From positions 1,178,001 to 1,242,000 of the forward strand of contig JBLWXV010000002.1 of the NCBI GenBank assembly GCA_048267245.1: a stretch of DNA of 64,000 nucleotides, written 5' to 3'. The DNA comes from JBLWXV01 sp048267245 (GTDB taxonomy: Bacteria > Bdellovibrionota > Bacteriovoracia > Bacteriovoracales > Bacteriovoracaceae). The notes below the pieces were generated by a model. It did no database searches. It was given only the letters and a program-made list of their open reading frames with translations, and had not been told where the DNA came from. The position numbers were made by a program, and so were the translations under genes. Below, piece by piece: positions 8,852 to 17,809 of this stretch; position 1 is the first letter of the stretch, and each line of letters begins with the position of its first letter.

Positions 8852-9907
8852 TCAGTCTTCGCCATCGACAATGGTGCGCATTAAGCGCTTGGATTGGGCG
8901 GTATCTTCGTATATTTCAAAGTCCAGTCTCGAGATTTCACGCCCATCCTTGGTTTCAACACTCACGCGCCAAAGCCCAGGGGAGTAATTTTGTTTATAGG
9001 CGTAGCCGCGATGTCCTTCCGAGCGACCTCCGGTGATTTGAAGGGGGATGCGATCACTTGTCATCCAGCCCTTTTGATACACCTGCCAGTGGAGAATGAT
9101 CTCTTCATTGACGCCACCAGGAGCAAAGATGCGAGCAAAGACATAGACTTTATCTCCAGGTCTGGCCTTGAATTCTTGATCACCTGATTGCCAAAATTTC
9201 CACGCTGCTCGCTCAAGTGAGAGATAGTAGCGCGGGTAATCTTTTTCTACATTGTGATAAATTGCCATCTCCTGAACGGCCAGTGGTGCAGGAGGGATGA
9301 CTTTAAAGAGATTGGCAAGAATGAGCAGCACAGTAATAGCTACAGCGGGAATAATCCAAGACTTCTTTAAACGCTCAAAATCGATTTTCTTTTTTAATAG
9401 ATAGATGATGAGAGCGAGTGTGAGACTTCCCGAGAGCACGGCGTACCAAAAGATCATGCCAGAGACACTGCCAAAGACTAGCGGGTAGAAGAGAATGAAA
9501 GTGCAGTGAAGCACAAGAGTGAGTAGTGCTACTTGGAGTGAGCCTTCAAATGAGCGCGCCCACTTAGTTTCATTAAAAAGTAAAATGCCAACCATAAAGA
9601 GCATGAAGGCCAGGGAGGAGAGAATGCTCGCCGATTTAAAAAAGAAGAGCGTGTAAGAAGAGAGCAGCGCCCCAAGGGCAAAGTGAATGATGTCTTGAGT
9701 GTATGTGCCTTCGCCTTTAAGTGTGTCGCGCAAAATAAAGCCCAGAGCAACGCAAAGGTAGAGACTTACAGGAATGAGAGTGGAGAGCGTGTCGATGCGA
9801 TCGAGGGTTGCAATATCAAAGACGAAACCCAGAATGAAAAAGAGCGCGGGTCCGTAGACTTCGAGTATGCGGTAGACAATCGCAGGGGCGCGCAGCAGAG
9901 GGATCAC
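8852..9907 (-). CDS. Membrane protein with C-terminal DUF2914 domain
   Basis: About seven hydrophobic segments fill residues 12-215. A soluble domain follows with the DUF2914 pattern (HWQVYQKGW ... ITGGRSEGHRGYAY ... GLWRVSVETKDGREI). The domain looks like a beta-sandwich and would lie outside the inner membrane. The GTG start shares GTGA with the stop of the coiled-coil gene, so translation is coupled. It is the last gene of a three-gene unit with a radical SAM enzyme. DUF2914 has no established function. Confidence 0.8.
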   Translation of the reverse strand: MIPLLRAPAIVYRILEVYGPALFFILGFVFDIATLDRIDTLSTLIPVSLYLCVALGFILRDTLKGEGTYTQDIIHFALGALLSSYTLFFFKSASILSSLAFMLFMVGILLFNETKWARSFEGSLQVALLTLVLHCTFILFYPLVFGSVSGMIFWYAVLSGSLTLALIIYLLKKKIDFERLKKSWIIPAVAITVLLILANLFKVIPPAPLAVQEMAIYHNVEKDYPRYYLSLERAAWKFWQSGDQEFKARPGDKVYVFARIFAPGGVNEEIILHWQVYQKGWMTSDRIPLQITGGRSEGHRGYAYKQNYSPGLWRVSVETKDGREISRLDFEIYEDTAQSKRLMRTIVDGED

Positions 9908-11211
9908 GGCATTTTCCTCTTTATGAGTGAGACATTGCAGTCAAAGTGAGCGAGGCTAGCGCCCTTGCCAGCGAGAAAGTCGAGGGTGCGCTCCCATAGT
10001 GGGTCTAAGTTGCTAGGTCCAATGACCAGAACTTCTTCTTCAGAGTGATCGCGAAACCAGCGCCAGAAATCATAGATATTATTTTGGTAATAGAAAGTTG
10101 CAAGCACTCCATCGCCGTCGCGCTTAGGAAGCTTAAAGGGGTGCTCGCCAGTGAGGCTGAGCGTTGACTTTGAAGTGACGTCGATAATTTGCTCTAGTAC
10201 TTCATTGACGGAGTCCACTTCGCCGGGAGCTTTTCTAGTCTCTTTTAGTGAAGCTTTAATATCTCCCATATAGCGACTGGCCTCTTTTTCAAATTGGTCG
10301 CGCTTTAAGTTTTCTTCCTGCAATTTAAGGCCCATCTTCTCTGGAGCGACCGGGCGAGGAACTTTCGCACTGACGACTTGGTCGAGTTCTCCGAGTTCCT
10401 TTTTGGCGCGTCCAAGTGTTTTTTGGGTATAGGAAATCTCCTTCCAGGCCTCATCAATTTGTTGATAGCCCTTTTCCACTTCACTAAAGCGGGCAATGAT
10501 TGATTCTTGTTCAGACTTGAGCGAGTTCCAACTCTCTTTGAGGCGGTCGCGCTCTTCTTTAATTGACCTTTGTGCGTAGGAAATGGCCTTCCAAGCCTCG
10601 TCAATCTCCACGTGCTTTTCACTATAGTCTTTTACTTTTTCAAAGAACGCTTCTTGCTCACGGGCGAGGTCTTTCCAGCCAGTTTTTAATTTTTCGCGCT
10701 CTTTTATAACCGCGGCAACAACCTCGGTGGCGTCCCCGTAGTGATCGGGGTCCTTGGGGGTGAGGGCGTACCAGGCGGTGCGAATTTTTCCTCCGATATC
10801 TCGTTGTGAGTGGAGTTCGTCTTCAATGAGATTTTGCCACTTCTCCCACTCACTTCTCATATGCTTGAGTTCAATGTCCATCTCGCGCTTAACCTGTGAG
10901 AGGCTTTGAGCATCGAGGGCCTCGGTGCCGGCCTTGGCAAAGAGTTCGTCGATGCGCGAGCTGGCGAGTTTTAATTCGTCTTGAAAATTTTCTGTTCGCT
11001 CTCCCATTCGAGAGCGCAATTTAGTGATCTCTTCATTGAGGGCGTAGTCGTATTCAAGCAGGGCATGAATATTAAATTCAGGTCCTTTTTTTGAAATAAT
11101 GAGGAGATTCATCATCGCGTGGTCGCGGCGATTAAATGGGGAGATGAAAAATGCACGGTAGAAGAGCTTTGCAAGGGCGCTTAGCTCCTCCCAGGCCTTG
11201 GCAATATTCAC
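9904..11211 (-). CDS. Long coiled-coil protein with 49-residue repeats, unknown function
   Basis: I chose the GTG at 11211 because it overlaps the radical SAM stop codon (GTGA) and has GGGAGAG about six bases upstream. The product is 435 residues. Most of it (about 55-330) is predicted coiled coil, rich in Glu, Lys and Leu. A unit ending in IDEAWK-x-ISY-x-Q occurs twice, 49 residues apart, which is exactly seven heptads. The last 80 residues are different: a compact alpha/beta-looking tail (ATFYYQNNIYDFWRWF ... VLVIGPSNLDP). There is no signal peptide, so it is probably cytoplasmic. It may scaffold the neighbouring radical SAM and membrane proteins; that is inference. Confidence 0.75.
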   Translation of the reverse strand: MNIAKAWEELSALAKLFYRAFFISPFNRRDHAMMNLLIISKKGPEFNIHALLEYDYALNEEITKLRSRMGERTENFQDELKLASSRIDELFAKAGTEALDAQSLSQVKREMDIELKHMRSEWEKWQNLIEDELHSQRDIGGKIRTAWYALTPKDPDHYGDATEVVAAVIKEREKLKTGWKDLAREQEAFFEKVKDYSEKHVEIDEAWKAISYAQRSIKEERDRLKESWNSLKSEQESIIARFSEVEKGYQQIDEAWKEISYTQKTLGRAKKELGELDQVVSAKVPRPVAPEKMGLKLQEENLKRDQFEKEASRYMGDIKASLKETRKAPGEVDSVNEVLEQIIDVTSKSTLSLTGEHPFKLPKRDGDGVLATFYYQNNIYDFWRWFRDHSEEEVLVIGPSNLDPLWERTLDFLAGKGASLAHFDCNVSLIKRKMP

Positions 11212-13199
11212 GAGTTCTCTCCCTTGGTGGTCTTCTTGTGAACTCCGTTCCAAAGTTTATTAATTTCCATATGGGGACAGTACTGACAAAAGGTCCACTC
11301 TTGATCTTTGGTGAAGAATTGTTCTTCGTCAATTCGCTTGAGTTTAGATCTAAAAGCATCAAAGCGCTCAGAAAACCAAATGCGATCGAGAACGAGTCCA
11401 TCATTGGGGAAATTATAGGGCGAGACGCAGCAGGGAAGAACTTTGCCATCGACGTCGATTCTTAGATAATCAAAGCCAATATAACACTTATTCTTTTTAT
11501 AAAAGTTAACTGGAATTTGCTTATTTAAAATTCCTAGATCTAGTCCTTCGTCCTCATTACTCTCACTTGTAATGGTGAAGAGCTCCATAGGCCTGGTGGT
11601 GATTTCTTGGTTTGAGGCGGGGCGGTCGTAGGCGAGGGAAGGGTTAAAAAACTTCACTTCGCTATAATTGCGATCAAAGGGTAGTGGGCGCTTGCGCTTA
11701 CCAGTCATATAATCGCGCAGAAGCTCAAAGCGCTCCATGCACTCTTTGATTTGATCTTCGAGCGCTCCATATTTTTGATCAACTTGGGACAACTTATCAG
11801 CATTGCTGGCCAGCATTTCATCGAGCCACTCACTACCATTGAGACCGATGCCAAGTTTTGCTGCAAAGTGAACCGCTAGGCGAATATGCTTTAAATAGTC
11901 GAGCTCAAGATCCTTTGGAATGAGATACTTTTCAGTTTCACGCTCGTGAATCTGCATGGGTTTGAAGTAGACGTTGAGTGCGCCCACATCTCTAGCAAGT
12001 GCTATAAAAAGGGGCATCTCTTCATAATTTAAAATATTGACCACACACTGTAGCCACAGCCCGATTCCACGCCCATTAGTAAGAGCGTAGTCGCTGGTGT
12101 GGCGCAAATCTTCTAGCAATTTGTGAAACGTGCGCTCGCTTTGGCCGGGGCGAGTTTTGACGTAGGTCTCGGGAGTTGCCCCAGAGATATTGATGATAAA
12201 GAAGAATTTGTGGGGGTCTCTTGAGCCAAGATTTGAGAGTTTTGTGATTTGATCTTTTGTAAAAAAACTATAGTTTGAAAGCACAGAAACGGGAAAGTCT
12301 CGCGAGCGCGCTCTACTAATAATTTCTAAAAAACTGGGGTGACTTGCAGGGTCTCCCACGCCTCCAAATTGAATGAATTTCACGCTCTCAGGAAGGTGCT
12401 CTAGGTAGTTTAGGACGACATTTTCATCCTGGCGCTTTCTGAGAAAGTCTTGGTGAAAGACATTGCCTGCCAGGCGGTCCTTTACTTCGCGCGAGTGAGT
12501 GCCACAGAAGACGCAGTCGTGATTGCATGAATTAGAGAGGTCGATATCAATGTAGCGAGGGCCGCCAAATTTATTCTCTAGCTTAATATGCCAGCTCTCG
12601 CTCTGAGGGTGCTCTGGGGAAATATAGAGTCGCACCTTTTTTTCAGAGTACATTTGATAGAGTTCAAAAGCTTCTTTTATGGCGTGAGCATCCTCACTGA
12701 GTTCGAGCTTAAAGGGGTTGATGATGACATAGGGAACTTGAAACTTTGCGTAGAGAGAGAGCGTACTAAAGAGTAGGGGTAAGCCTTCGCGACTTAAAAC
12801 CAACTCCGGAATTAATTCAAAGCGCGAAATAAGTTCGGGTTGGATCATTCTAAAGAGAAGACCTGGCAGTGAGCGATCGATGAGGCTCACAAAGCGCCAG
12901 TTTTTAAAGTCGCTGGCCTCGGGGGAAATTTCACTTAAGTGTTGGCGAATAATGAGTTTTCTTACTCCCGCCTCATAAAGCCAATCGAGGTCGGTGCTGG
13001 CCAGGGCGGATTCATCCTCGATGACGATACTAAGATTGCTGGTATTTTTTAGAGTTGCAGTGACAATTTCTTGCTTGGTTGCGGTGTCGATGGAAGCGCC
13101 AAAATAGAGAATGACATTTTCTTTAGGCAGAAAATGAGAGACGTCAAAACTTAGGAAGTTTCTCACTTCATAGGGATTTTGGATTGCGTACCATTTCAC
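11208..13199 (-). CDS. Radical SAM protein with extra N-terminal domain and SPASM-like C-terminus
   Basis: The 663-residue protein has the radical SAM cluster motif C225-x3-C229-x2-C232 (SCNHDCVFC), a GG-type motif (QFGGVGDPASHP) and a C-terminal region with further cysteines (KCYIGFDYL..., PCC, CQYC). That region resembles a SPASM or twitch domain binding a second cluster. The first 215 residues have no recognisable motif but read as alternating strands and helices. SPASM enzymes usually modify peptides or proteins, but no precursor peptide is evident nearby. The start is GTG. The stop codon is shared with the coiled-coil gene. The substrate is unknown. Confidence 0.85.
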   Translation of the reverse strand: MKWYAIQNPYEVRNFLSFDVSHFLPKENVILYFGASIDTATKQEIVTATLKNTSNLSIVIEDESALASTDLDWLYEAGVRKLIIRQHLSEISPEASDFKNWRFVSLIDRSLPGLLFRMIQPELISRFELIPELVLSREGLPLLFSTLSLYAKFQVPYVIINPFKLELSEDAHAIKEAFELYQMYSEKKVRLYISPEHPQSESWHIKLENKFGGPRYIDIDLSNSCNHDCVFCGTHSREVKDRLAGNVFHQDFLRKRQDENVVLNYLEHLPESVKFIQFGGVGDPASHPSFLEIISRARSRDFPVSVLSNYSFFTKDQITKLSNLGSRDPHKFFFIINISGATPETYVKTRPGQSERTFHKLLEDLRHTSDYALTNGRGIGLWLQCVVNILNYEEMPLFIALARDVGALNVYFKPMQIHERETEKYLIPKDLELDYLKHIRLAVHFAAKLGIGLNGSEWLDEMLASNADKLSQVDQKYGALEDQIKECMERFELLRDYMTGKRKRPLPFDRNYSEVKFFNPSLAYDRPASNQEITTRPMELFTITSESNEDEGLDLGILNKQIPVNFYKKNKCYIGFDYLRIDVDGKVLPCCVSPYNFPNDGLVLDRIWFSERFDAFRSKLKRIDEEQFFTKDQEWTFCQYCPHMEINKLWNGVHKKTTKGENS

Positions 13200-13278
13200 T
13201 AAAATTCACCAGCATATTTGAGAGTAAGATTATTATCCCTAAACTATGCCTTAACTTCAATGAATGAGTGCGCTTTTT

Positions 13279-14037
13279 CTAGAGATTGATAAAGGTGGCG
13301 AGAAAGAGGCTGTATTCCTCGTTGCGAACAACTGTTGGGGAGTTGTCCACTTCGCTTCCATAGATCCTCATGGCAGGTCCAAAGATGGTAGAGACTGAGT
13401 CTGAGTGCCTAATCATAAAGTTTAGACCCAGATCATAGCTCCAGCCCCCGGTTGGGTTATAGAGCGGTCGATCACTTGTAACCTCATCAGGTCTAACGCC
13501 ATAGTAGTATGAGAGGAGCTTTTGACTCATGTACTCAGCTCCAATTTTAACCGAGGGAAAGATAGTGGCATTAAAGAGTGGCGGGAAGCGCTGAGTCCAA
13601 GAGACTTCACTTACACTGCCATAGGAATCCTTATCTATATCTTTCTTAAAACTCGCGTGAAGAGAAAGTAGCCGCAGTCCAGCGCCCGCAAAGAAGCCAG
13701 CTTTTCTCTTGGCCATGCCAAGGGCCTGGTAGTTGCTACCGTAGCGACTCAAGAGGGCAGAAACACCAAAGAGCTTGCTGCTGTAAGGGCTAATTTCGAG
13801 ACCTCTACCGGAGATTTTGGCCGGGCCCCAAGCAAAACTAGCAAAGGGAACTGGGACAACGATAGGATCACTGTCACCGGATTCGTCAATATTGTCTTTT
13901 CTAATATTATTTTTGATCGCCAGGGCGCCCCCTAGGCTCATTTGAAATCCCTCTCTCTTTCCCCTGTCTTGGGCAAGTGTTGTGGCGGGTATGATGAGGG
14001 AATAGAGAGCTGCGGCGAAGAAGAGGTTTTTTATCAT
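13279..14037 (-). CDS. MipA/OmpV family outer-membrane protein
   Basis: The 252-residue product has a signal peptide (ending TTLAQ) and alternating hydrophobic strands typical of a beta-barrel. The YYGV segment followed by the YNPTGGWSYDLGLN strand matches the MipA/OmpV pattern. Family members bind MltA and PBP1B in E. coli or act as porin-like antigens. The role here is open. It stands alone on the minus strand between the radical SAM unit and a small gene. Confidence 0.8.
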   Translation of the reverse strand: MIKNLFFAAALYSLIIPATTLAQDRGKREGFQMSLGGALAIKNNIRKDNIDESGDSDPIVVPVPFASFAWGPAKISGRGLEISPYSSKLFGVSALLSRYGSNYQALGMAKRKAGFFAGAGLRLLSLHASFKKDIDKDSYGSVSEVSWTQRFPPLFNATIFPSVKIGAEYMSQKLLSYYYGVRPDEVTSDRPLYNPTGGWSYDLGLNFMIRHSDSVSTIFGPAMRIYGSEVDNSPTVVRNEEYSLFLATFINL

Positions 14038-14060
14038 GAAGAAATCTTAAAGTGGCCTAC

Positions 14061-14192
14061 TTAGTGAGTCCAGTCATTTATCCAAGCCAGGCTTAGGAAG
14101 GGCTCTTCGCTCTTATTTTCAAATGAGCGCAGGATCATTTTAGAGAGAATTGAACTCAGAAAATCACTCGTTAGACACAATAATTTCCACAT
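14061..14192 (-). CDS. Putative 43-residue small protein
   Basis: The ATG at 14192 is preceded by AGGAGTG at an ideal distance of about six bases. This frame runs 43 codons to a TAA. The peptide starts MWKLLCLTSDF and is hydrophobic at its N-terminus, then charged. I do not recognise it. The strong ribosome binding site is the main reason for listing it; coding potential cannot be judged from one sequence. Confidence 0.42.
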   Translation of the reverse strand: MWKLLCLTSDFLSSILSKMILRSFENKSEEPFLSLAWINDWTH

Positions 14193-14289
14193 GAGAACAC
14201 TCCTGTTTTATTAATACTATCGGCGTGAATCCGAGCAGTCTCATTAAACTAGGCTTTGAATTTGGTTAGGAAAGTATTGAAGGGCTTAG
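14193..14289. other. Upstream part of the 14038-14326 gap, holding a possible plus-strand small-RNA body
   Basis: Apart from the small ORF and the hairpin described separately, this stretch has no recognisable gene. A TACTAT hexamer near 14214 on the plus strand could serve as a -10 element for a transcript ending at the terminator-like hairpin just downstream. No matching -35 was seen. Confidence 0.2.
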
Positions 14290-14328
14290 CGCCGGCCGCT
14301 TTGAGTGCGGCCAGCGAGGAGTTTTTTT
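14290..14328 (+). terminator. GC-rich hairpin with T-tract on the plus strand
   Basis: CGC, one mismatch and GGCCGC pair with GCGGCC, one mismatch and GCG around a seven-base loop. AGGAG and seven T residues follow. This is an intrinsic terminator in the plus direction, yet no plus-strand gene lies upstream. Read on the minus strand, downstream of hpf, the hairpin lacks a T-tract. The T-tract overlaps the hpf stop codon on the opposite strand. Confidence 0.5.
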
Positions 14329-14641
14329 AGGTGAGTGCGCCAGCTTTTTGAGCGTGCTTACTTCTTTGCTTGCTGTGCTCTTTAGCGATTTGTGCCTCAA
14401 GCTTCTCAATCACTTGGTCAAAGGTGTGGTAGAGATTTTTGTCGCTAGACTTCGCCACATAGTGTTCACCTCTGTGGTGCAGGCGAGCCTCAGAAATTTG
14501 GACATCATTTTCTACCCAACTCACCCAATTGAGTTCTGACTCAGGTCCAAGAAGTCTCTCAAGTTTAGAACTCTTAGATTTGATCTTCTCATCAAGTGCG
14601 TCAGTGTGATCAATATTGCGAAAGGTGATTGTGGTTTTCAA
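14327..14641 (-). CDS. hpf: Ribosome hibernation promoting factor (HPF/YfiA family, short form)
   Basis: The 104-residue protein matches the S30AE/HPF fold: a starting beta strand (MKTTITFRNIDHTDALDEKI), then WVENDVQISEARLHHRGEHYVAKS, then a helix carrying TFDQVIEKLEAQIAK and a basic tail. It should bind the 30S subunit in the mRNA/tRNA channel and silence ribosomes in stationary phase. The short length means no dimerising C-terminal domain. The start is TTG, with a strong AGGAGG eight bases upstream. An ATG between them opens only a two-codon frame (ATG AAT TGA) that overlaps the TTG. Confidence 0.88.
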   Translation of the reverse strand: MKTTITFRNIDHTDALDEKIKSKSSKLERLLGPESELNWVSWVENDVQISEARLHHRGEHYVAKSSDKNLYHTFDQVIEKLEAQIAKEHSKQRSKHAQKAGALT

Positions 14642-14830
14642 TTCATTATCCTCCTGCTGCCATCCTCTATTGGATGCTCAACTATTGTATACCGCTAAGG
14701 GGGCAAAAGCGATGGCATCTAAGTTATGTTAAAAGCTGACATCTATCAGTTCTATGCATTGAATTTCAGGTGCAAAAGGGGATAGACTGAGTGGCAAACT
14801 CGCAAATGTATTTTATGTCTAAGGATAATT

Positions 14831-16669
14831 ATGCCAAGTGTTAAACAACCCCCCGAACCTAAGAAGACCTTTGGGTGGTCGCCGCTGATGTGGCTCGTAA
14901 TTTTTGGTCTGTCGGCCTACGTTTTTACGATGACATCTAAAAAACCGAGTGAAAGCGTTTCCTATACTCAGTTTAAGCACAATATTCGCGATAACTTAGT
15001 TGAGAAGGTCAAACTCAGCAGTGAAGACGCTACAGTGACAGGGACAGATAAGAAAGTTTATCAGACTGGCCTGCCGGTTATTGATGATCCCGAGTTGATG
15101 GGACTACTTGAAAAGCACAATGTTGAGGTCTTTGCTGAGAGTGAGCGCCCCTCAACGATGATGACCATTATTTTAAATTTGCTACCGTGGATTTTAATTT
15201 TTGGCTTCTTCTACTGGAGTTCGCGCCAGATGAATCGCCAACTTGGTGGCAAGAGTGGGATGGGCCCAGGGGGACTCTTTCCCAACAAGGGGCTCGAGCG
15301 GAAGTTTGAGGCTTCTAAGGCCAAGGCGACTTACGATGACGTTGCAGGCTGCGACCAGGCCAAGGCCGACCTCCAGGAAATTATCGAATTCATGCGCGAA
15401 CCGGATCGCTTTAGTAAGATGGGAGCGAGCCTTCCAAGAGGTGTTTTGCTCGTTGGGCCTCCGGGAACTGGTAAAACACTACTTGCCAAGGCTACTGCCA
15501 GTGAGGCCGGAGTTAATTTCTTTTCAATCTCTGGTTCAGAATTTATAGAATTATATGTTGGTATGGGTGCCAGTCGTGTGCGTTCACTCTTTGAACGTGC
15601 CCGCTCTGAGGCCCCTTCAATGATCTTCATCGACGAAATCGACTCCATTGGCCGCGCCCGAGGGACAGGGCTTGGTGGCGGTCACGATGAGCGCGAGCAG
15701 ACGCTCAATCAAATTCTTGCTGAAATGGATGGCTTTGATACTGGAGAGGCCGTGATCGTTCTCGCCGCAACCAATAGGCCTGACGTCCTCGATAGTGCAT
15801 TGGTGCGCCCGGGAAGATTTGATCGCCAAATTACGATTGATCTGCCCCATAAAGAAGCGCGCGAAAAAATCCTTGGTGTGCACGTTAAAAAAGTCCCACT
15901 GGACGCCGATGTCTCTCTAGAGTCACTGGCGCGTGCGACTGTTGGTTTTAGTGGCGCGCAGTTAAAGAACCTGGTCAATGAAGCCGCACTCTTGGCCGCA
16001 AGATCAAAACGCGAGAAAGTGACTTTCGTCGACTTTAACGAAGCTCGCGATAAGGTTCTTCTTGGCAACCCCAGAGAGGAGAAATTCACTGATCACGATA
16101 AGAAGGTGACGGCCATTCATGAAGCCGGACACGCTCTTGTGGCAATGGCCACTAAGGGAGCTGATCCAGTTCGAAAGGTTACTATCATTCCACGCGGGCG
16201 TGCCCTAGGCTTCACAGAGCAGAGTTCTGAGGAGGATCGCTACAATTTAACCAAGTCCTACATCTTGGGCCAAATCGACATCCTCTTTGGAGGTCGCCTG
16301 GCCGAAGAGCTCATCTATAATGAAATTACCACTGGGGCCGAGAGCGATCTCAAACGCGCGACTAAGCTTGCCCGCAAGATGGTTTCTCACTGGGGAATGA
16401 GTGAAACCTTTGGGCCACAGGCCTATGATCAGGGAACTGATCACCCATTTCTTGGAAAGGAACTCACCAGTGCCAAGGACTATAGTGAATACACCGCCAA
16501 GCTCATTGATGAAGAAGTTGGCCGCATTCTTAAAGAGTCGATGGCACGCGTTCGAGAGACACTCAAACATCACAAGGAAATCCTCGAGCAGATGGGAGAT
16601 CATCTCTTTGATAAAGAACTTCTAACTGAGCACGATGTAAAAGACTACTACGAGCGCGTAAAGGCTTAG
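14831..16669 (+). CDS. ftsH: ATP-dependent zinc metalloprotease FtsH
   Basis: Two membrane segments (about residues 17-34 and 110-129) flank a periplasmic domain. The AAA module follows: Walker A GPPGTGKT (209-216), Walker B with IFIDE (266-270) and the second region of homology ending in RPGRFDR. The protease domain has HEAGH (430-434) and the third zinc ligand in TTGAESDL. The pore loop reads YVG (242-244) where E. coli has FVG. At 612 residues it has a short C-terminal tail. It degrades unneeded membrane and regulatory proteins as a hexamer in the inner membrane. AAGGAT precedes the ATG. Confidence 0.97.
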   Translation: MPSVKQPPEPKKTFGWSPLMWLVIFGLSAYVFTMTSKKPSESVSYTQFKHNIRDNLVEKVKLSSEDATVTGTDKKVYQTGLPVIDDPELMGLLEKHNVEVFAESERPSTMMTIILNLLPWILIFGFFYWSSRQMNRQLGGKSGMGPGGLFPNKGLERKFEASKAKATYDDVAGCDQAKADLQEIIEFMREPDRFSKMGASLPRGVLLVGPPGTGKTLLAKATASEAGVNFFSISGSEFIELYVGMGASRVRSLFERARSEAPSMIFIDEIDSIGRARGTGLGGGHDEREQTLNQILAEMDGFDTGEAVIVLAATNRPDVLDSALVRPGRFDRQITIDLPHKEAREKILGVHVKKVPLDADVSLESLARATVGFSGAQLKNLVNEAALLAARSKREKVTFVDFNEARDKVLLGNPREEKFTDHDKKVTAIHEAGHALVAMATKGADPVRKVTIIPRGRALGFTEQSSEEDRYNLTKSYILGQIDILFGGRLAEELIYNEITTGAESDLKRATKLARKMVSHWGMSETFGPQAYDQGTDHPFLGKELTSAKDYSEYTAKLIDEEVGRILKESMARVRETLKHHKEILEQMGDHLFDKELLTEHDVKDYYERVKA

Positions 16670-16670
16670 G

Positions 16671-17630
16671 CTAATCTCTAGCGAGGAGACGGGTAGCCTC
16701 ATCGGCGATAAAGTCCGTTTCCTCGCGATCACAACTGACCTGACTAACCACACAGATACTGTGGAGCCCATCACTTTTGAGCTTCTTCGTTTTAACTAGA
16801 CTGGAAGAAATATCAATCAGGTCATTATCCCTAGTGGCCACGCGGTGAGGAAGCACAGAGACAATTGACCCCGAGGCGGCCGCGGCCCTGAGAGTTTCAA
16901 AGCTATCGCTTAAAATACTAGGCCTTCCTAGGTTGAATTGCTTAAGAAACTTTGTGAAGTAGAGGGGAAGGCCGTCTTTGCCTGGCGTGAGCGAGCCAAG
17001 CCCATACTCCTCAATGGCGTGAGCGCCACGCGAGGCAATGGGATGGTTCTTAGCGACAAAGAGCCCCAAGGTATCTTCGGCGACATCTTTCACATAAAAG
17101 CGCGACAGATCGTCAACTTGAGCGATTAAGGCACTACAGAGTTCGCCCTTTCTCACCATCGTCAGTAGATTTGAAGTTCGACACACTCTTAGACCCAAGC
17201 GCATATTGGGAAGCTTTTGCTTGAGGGAGTGTAGGAGTCCGGGCAAGAGATCGATGGCAATACTCTCGTAAGTGCCAAAGTTTAGCCAACTAATCTCGGG
17301 CACATTATCGGCACTCATATCCCTTAGTCTATCAAAGGCATCAAAGGCCGGTCTGACAATTTGTAGAATTGAAAGGGCGTCTTGAGTGGGAGTGACACTA
17401 CCTTTTTCACGAATGAGTAACGGCTTTCCATAAGCCCCCTCTAGAGAGGTGAGCGTTTGTGAGATCGCACTTGGGGACACTCTCGCAACCAGTGACGCTT
17501 TCTTTAAACTGCCCTGTTGGATAACTAAATCCAAAATCCATAGCTTTTTAATTTGGTCAACATTAAGATCTCTTCCCATAGAATGTGACTTTACCATGCA
17601 AATATTTGGTTGGGTATGAATAGTCAGCAT
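16671..17630 (-). CDS. LysR-family transcriptional regulator
   Basis: A winged helix-turn-helix lies near residues 25-75 (LDLVIQQGSLKKASLVARVSPSAISQTLTSLE), followed by a periplasmic-binding-protein-like effector domain. The N-terminus is uncertain: in-frame ATGs at 17597 and 17579 would give a more usual distance to the helix-turn-helix, and none of the starts has a Shine-Dalgarno sequence. The gene is convergent with ftsH one base away, and divergent from the YHS/haem/YceI cassette. LysR proteins usually control the divergent unit, so it is the likely regulator of that cassette. The effector is unknown. Confidence 0.88.
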   Translation of the reverse strand: MLTIHTQPNICMVKSHSMGRDLNVDQIKKLWILDLVIQQGSLKKASLVARVSPSAISQTLTSLEGAYGKPLLIREKGSVTPTQDALSILQIVRPAFDAFDRLRDMSADNVPEISWLNFGTYESIAIDLLPGLLHSLKQKLPNMRLGLRVCRTSNLLTMVRKGELCSALIAQVDDLSRFYVKDVAEDTLGLFVAKNHPIASRGAHAIEEYGLGSLTPGKDGLPLYFTKFLKQFNLGRPSILSDSFETLRAAAASGSIVSVLPHRVATRDNDLIDISSSLVKTKKLKSDGLHSICVVSQVSCDREETDFIADEATRLLARD

Positions 17631-17665
17631 TTGTATATTTTTCCTTGTGAATGGATCGTGAGTAG

Positions 17666-17686
17666 CATAAATACCTAATATCTATG
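17666..17686. promoter_or_regulatory. Possible LysR-type operator in the divergent promoter region
   Basis: CATA and TATG form an inverted repeat separated by 13 bases, inside the 179-base space between the LysR gene and the YHS gene. The spacing and position suit a LysR recognition site. A second dyad (TTAGAG-A-CTCTAA, 17722-17734) and a TAAGCG/CGCTTA hairpin (17772-17789) lie closer to the YHS gene. Short AT-rich dyads arise by chance, so confidence is low. Confidence 0.28.
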
Positions 17687-17809
17687 TGACACACAATGAT
17701 TAGATCTACTTAACTTGGGGGTTAGAGACTCTAATCAAGACACCTCCCATTATTCCCTTTAGAAATACACTTAAGCGAATAGGCGCTTAGTTAAATAAAG
17801 GGAGCTGTT

